Below are positions 21,934 to 28,047 of a stretch of DNA of 28,047 bases, piece by piece. The notes below the pieces were generated by a model. It was not told the DNA's origin, searched no databases, and saw nothing but the letters and a program-made list of their open reading frames with translations. Source of the DNA: Methanolapillus africanus (GTDB taxonomy: Archaea; Halobacteriota; Methanosarcinia; Methanosarcinales; Methanosarcinaceae); contig NZ_JAWDKD010000014.1 of assembly GCF_032714475.1 (NCBI RefSeq), positions 1 through 28,047 of the forward strand. The letters are read 5' to 3'. Positions within the stretch are counted from its first letter, which is position 1. Each line of letters begins with the position of its first letter. The translations under genes were made by a program, and so were the position numbers.

Positions 21934-23193
21934 ATGACATCCAAAAACATTCAAATTCCTTATGGCAGCACCTCTGTTTCTTTCGATATTCCGGAATCCA
22001 ATTTTGCGGGATATGTTTTGCCGACCGATGAAAGCGAATCGGTGGTTTCGTCCGACGAGATCGTCAGAAACGCGTTAAAAAAACCGATCGGAACAAAACG
22101 TTTGTCTGAAATGGTCCGCCCGGATCAAAAGATTGCGTTGATCGTCAACGATGTGACGCGTCCGACGCCTTCGAAATATTTGCTACCGTTTATCTTGGAA
22201 GAATTATCGGCTGCCGGCATTCCGGACAAGAATATCACCATTTACTGCGCGCTCGGCCTTCACCGCGCCCAAACCGAAGAGGAATTCCGGTACATTACCG
22301 GCGACGACATCTTCCAAAGAATCAAATGCGTGCAGCATGAAACCGGAACGTTCCCGGTCAAAAATCTCGGCAAAACCTCCCGCGGAACGCCGATTGAAAT
22401 TTACACGGACATTTTGGAAAACGACGTCATTGTCGGCATCGGCGAGATCGGATTTCACTATTACGCCGGTTACAGCGGCGGCGCCAAATCGATTTTGCCG
22501 GGCGTCAGTTCCAAAGAATCGGTGATTGCCAACCACAAATTGATGATTGAGAAAAATGCGGCGTCCGGCCGTGTGGACAGTCCGGTGCGGCAGGATTTGG
22601 AAGAAGCCGTCAAAATCGTGGGTTTGGATTTCATTTTAAACGTCGTTTTGGACAGCCACAAAAATGTTGTCGCGGCTTTTGCCGGCGATTTTATTTCGGC
22701 GCACCGGGAAGGCGTAAAAGTCGTCGACCAATTGTACAAAATTGAAACCGAACCGGCGGATGCCGTCATCGTCTCATGCGGCGGTTTTCCCAAAGACATA
22801 AATTTGTATCAAGCCAACAAGGCGCTGGACAACGCAACGCAAGCCGTTATTGAAGGCGGTTCAATCGTTTTGGTATCGGAATGCCGCGACGGGATCGGCA
22901 ACGCCGTTTACGACCGCTGGAACAAATGCTGTCCGACGCCGGACGACGCGATTTTAAAATTCAAGCAGGAGTTTGAATTCGGCGGCCACAAAGCCGCAAC
23001 AACCGCAGCCGCTTCCAAGCGGTTTAATCTGTATTTGGTTTCCGCCATGGCGCCTGAAAGCGTCAAAGAGGCGTTTTTCACCCCCTGCAAAACCGTCGGC
23101 GAAGCCATTGAAATGATTCTGACCAAGAATCCGGACGCCAAGATCCAAGTGATTCCTTACGGCGGACAGACGCTCCCCGTGATGAAAGAGTGA
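21934..23193 (+). CDS. larA: LarA-family protein (nickel-pincer racemase/epimerase)
   Basis: LarA enzymes use a nickel-pincer nucleotide to racemise lactate or epimerise other 2-hydroxyacids. The 419-residue protein has all cofactor residues at positions close to the Lactobacillus enzyme: His110 in ALGLHRAQTEEE; His175 and Lys185 in GFHYYAGYSGGAKSILPG; His201 in IANHKL. DVTRPTP (72-79) of the N-terminal domain is also present. So it should be catalytically competent, though the substrate in a methanogen is unknown. Cofactor genes larB, larC and larE are not in this window. ATG 21934 is chosen since AGGA lies 8 bases upstream; a frame from 21886 adds 16 residues without a site. Followed by a T-rich tract. 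Confidence 0.9.
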   Translation: MTSKNIQIPYGSTSVSFDIPESNFAGYVLPTDESESVVSSDEIVRNALKKPIGTKRLSEMVRPDQKIALIVNDVTRPTPSKYLLPFILEELSAAGIPDKNITIYCALGLHRAQTEEEFRYITGDDIFQRIKCVQHETGTFPVKNLGKTSRGTPIEIYTDILENDVIVGIGEIGFHYYAGYSGGAKSILPGVSSKESVIANHKLMIEKNAASGRVDSPVRQDLEEAVKIVGLDFILNVVLDSHKNVVAAFAGDFISAHREGVKVVDQLYKIETEPADAVIVSCGGFPKDINLYQANKALDNATQAVIEGGSIVLVSECRDGIGNAVYDRWNKCCPTPDDAILKFKQEFEFGGHKAATTAAASKRFNLYLVSAMAPESVKEAFFTPCKTVGEAIEMILTKNPDAKIQVIPYGGQTLPVMKE

Positions 23194-23204
23194 TAATTGA
23201 CTCA

Positions 23205-23240
23205 TTTTTTTCTCATTTCTCTTTTTTCATTTCTTTTTTG
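23205..23240 (+). terminator. Oligo-T terminator after larA
   Basis: Several runs of five to seven T follow the TGA stop, without a strong stem. This is the usual archaeal termination signal. The composite repeat starts directly after it, as it does after the 10363 terminator. Confidence 0.45.
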
Positions 23241-23284
23241 GCGAGTGGCCGGCGCGCGCGTTATGGCGACACTTTTTCGTTTTA
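23241..23284 (+). repeat. Composite repeat, copy B, left block (CGCGCGCGTTAT)
   Basis: GCGAGTGGCC then GCGCGCGCGTTATGGCGACAC and a T-run, the same as at 10442-10485. An ACCACCCCG follows in both copies (10558 and 23331), then copy B has an extra segment of about 130 bp. Confidence 0.85.
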
Positions 23285-23364
23285 CGTTTTTAAAACCGGT
23301 CGTCAATTTTTATTTTTGATATCATGCAAACCACCCCGATTAAACAGACGCATTTCGCGTAAAA

Positions 23365-23462
23365 ATTCAGTCGCTGCGCTCGGAATTTTTCAAGGGCGGT
23401 TGGAGGCTGTTCCCGTAAGTTCGCTTCGCGAACGGCTCCCTTCGGTCGCGGAAATATGTTCG
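23365..23462. repeat. Segment shared, inverted, with 468-556
   Basis: Read on the minus strand it has GCGACCGAAGGGAGC, and then CCGCCCTTGAAAAATT, in the same order as in the patch next to phoU. It also holds a GTTCGC-TTC-GCGAAC hairpin. It sits inside copy B as the part that copy A lacks. Confidence 0.7.
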
Positions 23463-23490
23463 GCAATTTCAATATGTCATAAAAGCCAAC

Positions 23491-23527
23491 CCGTAAAATC
23501 AAACGCGATAGCGTTTGTATTTTACGG
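23491..23527 (+). repeat. Composite repeat, copy B, conserved hairpin
   Basis: Outer arms CCGTAAAAT (23491-23499) and ATTTTACGG (23519-23527), inner arms AAACGC and GCGTTT, loop GATA; preceded by GCCAACC. Same as copy A except for one compensated base pair. Conserved structure with changed sequence suggests that the folded form matters. Confidence 0.85.
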
Positions 23528-23615
23528 ATACCGCGAACAGATACAATTGAGATGGCAAACTGTAGGTGCAAAACGGATTAGGAAATACCTGTATTGTTAG
23601 AAACAGTAGGTGAAA

Positions 23616-23683
23616 ACTGAAATCTAAAAATAGTGAATAATGGGTACAAACTGAAATCTAAAACCGGTCAACTGTGGGTGCAA
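23616..23683 (+). repeat. 34-bp repeats, second site (one type 1 and one type 2 unit)
   Basis: Type 1 unit 23616-23649 (AAAAATAGTGAATAATGGG) and type 2 unit 23650-23683 (AAAACCGGTCAACTGTGGG) directly follow copy B of the composite repeat. They have the same length, order and orientation as at 232-367. Confidence 0.85.
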
Positions 23684-23903
23684 ATTGAAAAGAAAAAATA
23701 AGAATAGGAAAAATAAACCGTTTTTTTGGAGAATAAATACAAGAAACACAAATGTTGCAAATATTAGAGTGTTTTGTAATATGTGGAAAGAGAGTTGTCG
23801 AGTGATTTCAAATTTAATTCAATTAAGTTAATGGCGAGTGATTTTTGGAGTTATAATTTTATAGGTTTTATGGATTATCTTGTTGTTTATTGTCAAATCA
23901 AAA

Positions 23904-24134
23904 TCAGTAAACCCCAATTTCAGATTGGACGTTGATGCTGGAGTAGGTGATTTTGCTTTTCCGGTCCTCGAATTGTTCGTAGTATCTGGCGCGTTCGACC
24001 AGGCCTCTGAAAAATTCATCGTCTTCCGTCAATTTGATTTTGCCGGACATTTGTTCAAAGGTTTGGGAAACGTTGGTGCATTCCTGGAATTGGAAGGGTG
24101 TTAACATAATTTCTGATGATTCTGTGGCGCTCAT
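23904..24134 (-). CDS. Small soluble protein, unknown
   Basis: 76 residues, not recognised. A perfect AGGAGG lies 8 bases before the ATG, the best ribosome site in the window, which strongly supports a real gene. The protein is polar and probably helical, with a charged middle (KLTEDDEFFRGLVERARYYEQFEDRK) and no signal or membrane segment; one Cys. The stop is TGA. The gene stands alone between repeat-rich DNA and a 300-bp spacer. Confidence 0.7.
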   Translation of the reverse strand: MSATESSEIMLTPFQFQECTNVSQTFEQMSGKIKLTEDDEFFRGLVERARYYEQFEDRKSKITYSSINVQSEIGVY

Positions 24135-24434
24135 TTGAAAGTCCTCCTGTCAAGCTTTTCTAATCAGACAGTAAACCTAAAAAGACGCCCATCCTTATTA
24201 AAAGAAAACGAAGCGGGGTGAAAGTATTAAAGTTTTAAAAAACGATGCGTACAGACATGATGTCGATGAAATAAAACCGAGTTCGGTTTTTACCGCCGCC
24301 GTTCGCGCGCCAATCGGAAAGGACAGCGAATCATTTGGAAGAATAAAAAGAAAAGAGAAAAGAACGACGAAAAATAAAAAATAAAGAAAAAGAAAAAAAT
24401 AAAGAAAAAAAGAAAAGCAGAAGACTGCTTTTCA
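24135..24434. other. Spacer between the small gene and the flavoprotein
   Basis: Contains the promoter of the small gene on its left, a GC-rich patch (CCGCCGCCGTTCGCGCGCC, about 24293-24311), an AAAACCG-AGTT-CGGTTTT stem-loop at 24273-24290 without a gene attached, and the purine-rich tract that is the flavoprotein's terminator. Confidence 0.55.
24385..24433 (-). terminator. Terminator of the flavoprotein gene
   Basis: On the minus strand GAAAAGCAG-TCTT-CTGCTTTTC (24433-24412, 9-bp perfect stem) begins one base after the TAA stop. It is followed by a long T-rich run. Confidence 0.75.
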
Positions 24435-25082
24435 TTAAGCGATTTTTTTGATTAATTTCGCGGGATTTTTAACAACGGTAATAGACTCCATCTTGGAGAC
24501 TGTTTTGGCGTTTTTGACGTCGACTTTACGCATGGAAAGCGTAAACGTCCGGCCATCCGGCGCTTTTGTTTTCACTTTTCCGCCTTTGGCGTCCACTGCA
24601 AAAACATAGATCGGCAGATCACATTTTGCGGCCTGCGCAACGGCGTTTGTCAGAAGCGTATCGGAAATACCGTGAGCGATTTTCGCCACCGTGTTGGCCG
24701 TGGCCGGCGCGATGACGAGCGCGTCATATTTTCCCGTTTGCAAATCGCCGAGAATAAACGGCGAGTTGGCCGATTTTTCGACATGGAAAGACGAAAATTC
24801 ATTTTGGATTTCATCCAGATCCTTGTACCATTTCAAAACGGTCTCACCCTCGACCGAAACGAAAACGTCCAGTGAATAGCCAAGCGATTTTAATTCTTTC
24901 ATCACAACGACGGTCTCGTCCAAACGGTCACCGGCGCCGGTAATTCCCCAAGCCAATTTCATGGTTTTGCCGGGTTTTCCGGAACCGGCTTTAGAAGCCG
25001 CTTGTTTCTGTTTACCTTTACTTTCGGCGCCGGCGTTCTTTTGAACGTCAGCTGATTTTTGATTTGATTTTCCGGCAGACAT
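24435..25082 (-). CDS. Archaeal flavoprotein (AfpA / dihydromethanopterin reductase DmrX-like)
   Basis: 215 residues. From residue 41 it matches the HFCD flavoprotein fold used by archaeoflavoprotein AfpA and methanosarcinal DmrX: MKLAWGITGAG at the FMN phosphate site, and APATANTVAKIAHGISDTLLTNAVAQA (about 125-151) at the flavin. These carry electrons from ferredoxin, or reduce dihydromethanopterin, in methanogens; sequence does not settle which. The first 40 residues are odd: a Lys/Ala/Ser/Gly/Gln-rich, basic, disordered tail. Translation does start there, since GAGG lies about 7 bases before ATG 25082, whereas the internal ATG 24962 has no site. The tail recalls the repeat protein at 26701. 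Cytoplasmic. Confidence 0.82.
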   Translation of the reverse strand: MSAGKSNQKSADVQKNAGAESKGKQKQAASKAGSGKPGKTMKLAWGITGAGDRLDETVVVMKELKSLGYSLDVFVSVEGETVLKWYKDLDEIQNEFSSFHVEKSANSPFILGDLQTGKYDALVIAPATANTVAKIAHGISDTLLTNAVAQAAKCDLPIYVFAVDAKGGKVKTKAPDGRTFTLSMRKVDVKNAKTVSKMESITVVKNPAKLIKKIA

Positions 25083-25522
25083 CGAAATTCCTCACTGAAA
25101 TATTTAACAATATATATGACAAATATAAAATGATAATATATAAAAATGGTGCTTGTAAAAATATGATAAAAGTGAAATAAATATTTGATAAATAATACAA
25201 CAATATCAACAAAAAATAAGAAAAATAAAACAAATGATTAGAATTAGAAAACAAATGATTAGAATTAGAAAACAAAAGCAACATGCATCAGGATGAACAT
25301 CATGACATAAATCACGGGAATGTATTCAAGAAAAAGTGTAAAGATATCAAAAATAAATAAGAGACCCCGATATCTTCAAAAAATGGAAGATCAGATTCCG
25401 AATAAATCGACAATAAGGGGCTTAGAGCTCCGCCTACCTACGAATGATTCAATGAATCAATAGTTCATTTCCGATTTGCATATATTGTTTTGGTTTTTGA
25501 ATTGGCGCGATCGAGTTTTAAC
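25083..25522. other. Spacer between the flavoprotein and the winged-helix gene
   Basis: Contains the flavoprotein's promoter (several TATATA tracts near 25110-25140), the 21-bp repeat, and a more GC-rich patch at about 25360-25440 (GAGACCCCGATATC and GGGGCTTAGAGCTCCGCC) which might be a structured RNA but fits no family I can recognise. Confidence 0.5.
25231..25272. repeat. 21-bp direct repeat (two units)
   Basis: CAAATGATTAGAATTAGAAAA occurs at 25231 and again at 25252, with the start of a third at 25273. AT-rich, no assigned role. Confidence 0.7.
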
Positions 25523-25915
25523 TCAGTCCAAATCATCTATACTGCCGTTATCTTTGACCAATTCTTTCAACCTTTCAACGCATTCCGTCCGCTCAGTAAC
25601 CTCTTTTCGCGCGTTCTTCTCAATTGTCTCATAGATTTCTTCTTTAGAAATCAAGAGCCGGTAGTACTTAATCGGCCGTCCCGCTTTTTTAGACTTCACT
25701 TCTGTAACGCTCACCCAATTACTTTCTTCCAAACACTTAATGGCGTTGCTGACTTCCGGTTGTTTTAACCCGGTCAGCTGGCAAATGGTTGTGGAAGAAA
25801 CACCCTCTTCGGTCGACAGACATAAAAGCGTTTTTGAAACCGATTTTTTAATGTTCAAGTTTTTAAACATTTCAATTCTTTTATCGTCCGTTTTTATTTT
25901 TTTATATTTTTCCAT
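25523..25915 (-). CDS. Winged-helix transcriptional regulator
   Basis: 130 residues, a MarR/ArsR-like winged helix as in archaeal 'predicted transcriptional regulator' groups. SKTLLCLSTEEGVSSTTICQLTGLKQPEVSNAIKCLEESNWV (about 27-68) is the helix-turn-helix, with QPEVSNAIKCL as the recognition helix; VKSKKAGRPIKYYRL (about 74-88) is the wing. A long helix (90-120) at the C-terminus suits dimerisation. No ligand domain is visible. AGGATGA precedes the ATG by 8 bases. A palindrome lies in the leader, so autoregulation is likely. It faces away from the histone-like gene across 785 bp. Confidence 0.88.
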   Translation of the reverse strand: MEKYKKIKTDDKRIEMFKNLNIKKSVSKTLLCLSTEEGVSSTTICQLTGLKQPEVSNAIKCLEESNWVSVTEVKSKKAGRPIKYYRLLISKEEIYETIEKNARKEVTERTECVERLKELVKDNGSIDDLD

Positions 25916-25934
25916 TTTTTATTCATCCTACAAC

Positions 25935-25950
25935 ATGAATTAGTATTCAT
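25935..25950 (-). promoter_or_regulatory. Palindrome in the leader of the winged-helix gene
   Basis: ATGAAT-TAGT-ATTCAT is a 16-bp inverted repeat with 6-bp arms, starting 20 bp upstream of the ATG. ATTCAT appears again at 25921-25926. It is a candidate site for autoregulation by the dimeric regulator; this is inferred from position alone. Confidence 0.4.
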
Positions 25951-26519
25951 AAAAAACAGCATTTCAGCAAAAATCATAAACGATTGTTTTTTTGTGTCTC
26001 TAATCACATTCTAATGTTTATATTATTTCCCATATTTTAAAGAATTAATAATATAATTAGAATATTAGAAAATTTCGCGCGTGCCTCAAATTGAATAATC
26101 GTCAGACAGTTCAAACAGATCGAACAGAGTAAATAATTTTTGATGAATGACAAATATTGATCATTTTACATTATATTTAAAAAATGACAAAATCTTTCAA
26201 ATATAATTCATTTACACCATACTTTCGGATCAGACACGACTCGGAATTATTGAATAATAGACAAGCATCCAGTAGCGTTTTTTAGAACAAACGCGAAAAA
26301 ACAATCCGGCAGATTGTTTTCGATTTATGTTTTGACTGTAAATTTAATTTTTAAGTCTACTGTTTTTGTTTTTGATGTTTTGAATTTGATTTTTGTTTTT
26401 TCGTTTTTATATATTTTTTATTTCATTGTTTTTGATTGATAATTTGTGAATCAATCCGTAGCAATTGTAATCACTCATTATATATAAAACTCTGATTCGA
26501 TAACAAGAGGAATACCACC

Positions 26520-26576
26520 TTGAAACCGTATTTGCCGAGATCCAATAAGAAACCCGCCGGCGCCGTTTTTACATAA
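26520..26576 (+). CDS. Possible 18-codon small ORF with TTG start
   Basis: TTG at 26520 opens KPYLPRSNKKPAGAVFT and ends in TAA. GAGG lies 9 bases before it, and TATATATAAA at about 26479-26488 is a fair TATA box some 30-40 bp upstream. The codons are GC-richer than the surrounding DNA (CCG, GCC, GGC, GCC), like the real genes of the window. It is basic and Pro-rich. It may be a small protein or a remnant of a gene. Confidence 0.3.
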   Translation: MKPYLPRSNKKPAGAVFT

Positions 26577-26654
26577 AATGAGAAATAATAATTGAGATTC
26601 CAATTATTTAATGAATTTCATCCGTCGTGATATTTAAAGATTACTACGAGAAGA

Positions 26655-26688
26655 CAATTAAGAAGAGATGGAAAACAGATTCCATCTC
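26655..26688 (-). terminator. Hairpin after the histone-like gene
   Basis: GAGATGGAA (26665-26673) and TTCCATCTC (26680-26688) form a perfect 9-bp stem 13 bp after the TAA stop. The following T-tract is short and interrupted, so a terminator is likely but not certain. Confidence 0.5.
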
Positions 26689-26700
26689 ACCTTTTGAAAA

Positions 26701-27591
26701 TTAGTTCGATGTTTTTGAATCTTTAATCACCGGTTTAGCGGTGGATTTGGCATTGACCGGTTTAGCAGCGGGTTTTGCTGCAGGTTTTGCGGCCGGTTTG
26801 GCAGCAACTTTAGCAACCGGTTTTTTAGCAGCGGTTGTCTTAGCAGCCGGCTTAGCAGCGGGTTTGGCAGCCGGTTTTTTAACGGCAGCTGTCTTAGCGG
26901 CCGGCTTGGCGGCTGTTTTTGCTGCGGGTTTTGCGGCCGGTTTGGCAGCCGTTCTGGCAACCGGTTTTTTAGCAGCAGTTGTCTTAGCAGCCGGTTTGGC
27001 GGCTGTTTTTGCTGCGGGTTTTGCGGCCGGTTTGGTAGCGGCTCTGGCAACCGGTTTTTTAGCAGCGGTTGTCTTTGCTGCGGCGGTCTTCGCGGTCGGC
27101 TTGGCAGCCGTTCTGGTTGCTGTTGTTTTAGCAGCCGGCTTGGCAGCGGTTTTGGTTGCTGTTGTTTTGGCGGCCGGTTTGGCGGCAGTCTTGGTTGCGG
27201 TTACTTTAGCAGCCGGTTTTTTAGCAGCGGCAGTCTTAGCGGCCGGTTTGGCAGCCGTTCTGGTTGCTGTTGTTTTGGCGGCCGGTTTGGCGGCAGTCTT
27301 GGTTGCGGTTACTTTGACAGCCGGCTTTTTAGCAGCGGTTGTCTTGGCAGCGGCGGTTTTGGCGGCCGGTTTGGCAGCGGTTTTGGTTGCCGTTGTTTTT
27401 GCAGCCGGTTTTTTGGCGGCCGTTGTCTTTGCGGCGGGTTTTGCAGCCGGTTTTGCTTTAGATTTTTCATCCAATTTTTTGGAAATCGTTGCTTTTGCTT
27501 CGACAACATCTTTTTTGACTTTGTCGATTAACTTACTCGCTGTTTCTTTGACGGTATCTTTTTTAGCAGTACCTTTTCCATCAGTAACCAT
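26701..27591 (-). CDS. Ala/Lys/Pro-repeat protein, histone H1-like
   Basis: 296 residues. A charged amphipathic helix (about 9-45, ETASKLIDKVKKDVVEAK) is followed by about 240 residues of AAKP-type repeats (AAKPAAKTTATK, AAKKPAAK and variants, Thr-rich in the first half), and a short polar tail. This composition is that of the C-terminal tail of eukaryotic histone H1 and of bacterial H1-like proteins such as HctB and AlgP, which bind and compact DNA. A nucleoid protein is therefore likely; no globular H1 domain is seen. GGAG sits 8 bases before the ATG and a TATA box is at 27651. The repeats at DNA level invite length change between strains. Confidence 0.85.
   Translation of the reverse strand: MVTDGKGTAKKDTVKETASKLIDKVKKDVVEAKATISKKLDEKSKAKPAAKPAAKTTAAKKPAAKTTATKTAAKPAAKTAAAKTTAAKKPAVKVTATKTAAKPAAKTTATRTAAKPAAKTAAAKKPAAKVTATKTAAKPAAKTTATKTAAKPAAKTTATRTAAKPTAKTAAAKTTAAKKPVARAATKPAAKPAAKTAAKPAAKTTAAKKPVARTAAKPAAKPAAKTAAKPAAKTAAVKKPAAKPAAKPAAKTTAAKKPVAKVAAKPAAKPAAKPAAKPVNAKSTAKPVIKDSKTSN

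Positions 27592-28047
<456 letters not shown>

Larger units (their letters stand above)
23194..23903. other. Repeat-rich spacer downstream of larA, no gene
   Basis: Holds composite repeat copy B, the inverted shared segment, the hairpin and 34-bp repeats. The rest (23690-23903) is AT-rich without visible structure. Frames here lack ribosome sites and overlap the repeats. Confidence 0.7.
25916..26700. other. Long AT-rich intergenic region
   Basis: 785 bp with the winged-helix gene's promoter at its left, a possible TATA box and 18-codon ORF in the middle right (26478-26576), and a terminator-like hairpin for the histone-like gene at 26665-26688. I see nothing gene-like otherwise. Confidence 0.6.

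Noticed and set aside
24273..24290. Terminator AAAACCG-AGTT-CGGTTTT
   Set aside because: No gene ends near it on either strand; reported only within the spacer entry.
25360..25440. tRNA or known structured RNA in the GC-richer patch
   Set aside because: No cloverleaf, T-loop or known riboswitch core could be found by eye.

Overview
The window reads as a euryarchaeal methanogen, most likely a member of the Methanosarcinales close to Methanosarcinaceae. Support comes from an archaeal riboflavin/F420-pathway reductase, an AfpA/DmrX-type flavoprotein, an SMC-ScpA-ScpB operon, archaeal TATA-type promoters, and an almost complete absence of TAG stop codons. Of 24 genes called, 13 end in TAA, 10 in TGA and 1 in TAG. 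Coding DNA is of moderate GC content and the intergenic DNA is very AT-rich and full of short repeats. The genus is an inference; the sequence itself contains no rRNA or tRNA marker. Both ends run into simple repeats (a TTTCCGG array on the left, poly-A on the right), so this may be a whole contig broken at repeats.

Left part (1-7.5 kb): a heptamer array, a perfect 20-bp hairpin and a 34-bp repeat cluster lie beside the minus-strand phosphate operon pstS-pstC-pstA-pstB-phoU. Its long upstream region carries five copies of an 8-bp motif. Divergent to it are a protein with four CBS domains and the archaeal riboflavin-pathway reductase ArfC. Next come a CbiC-like protein that lacks the catalytic histidine, a small membrane protein, and a homocitrate/isopropylmalate-synthase-family enzyme that may be a Re-citrate synthase.

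Middle (10.4-21.7 kb): a repeat-rich spacer is followed by a long minus-strand series: coiled-coil protein, smc, scpA, scpB, a membrane-anchored transglutaminase-like protein, a CYTH-domain protein and a lipoprotein. The transglutaminase-like gene is the main discovery. One reading frame is interrupted by a single in-frame TAG (codon 131), and the conserved Cys/His part of the domain lies after it. In a lineage that can decode UAG as pyrrolysine this is a strong candidate for a recoded, non-methyltransferase protein.

Right part (21.7-28 kb): a DedA-family membrane protein is divergent from a LarA-family protein with all its nickel-pincer residues. Then come a second copy of the composite repeat found at 10.4 kb, a small protein gene with a strong ribosome binding site, an archaeal flavoprotein with a lysine-rich tail, a winged-helix regulator with a palindrome in its leader, and an Ala/Lys/Pro-repeat histone-H1-like protein.

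The two most interesting non-coding systems are a dispersed, hairpin-bearing repeat family, whose two copies show a compensatory base change, and the regulatory repeats upstream of pstS and of the smc operon.
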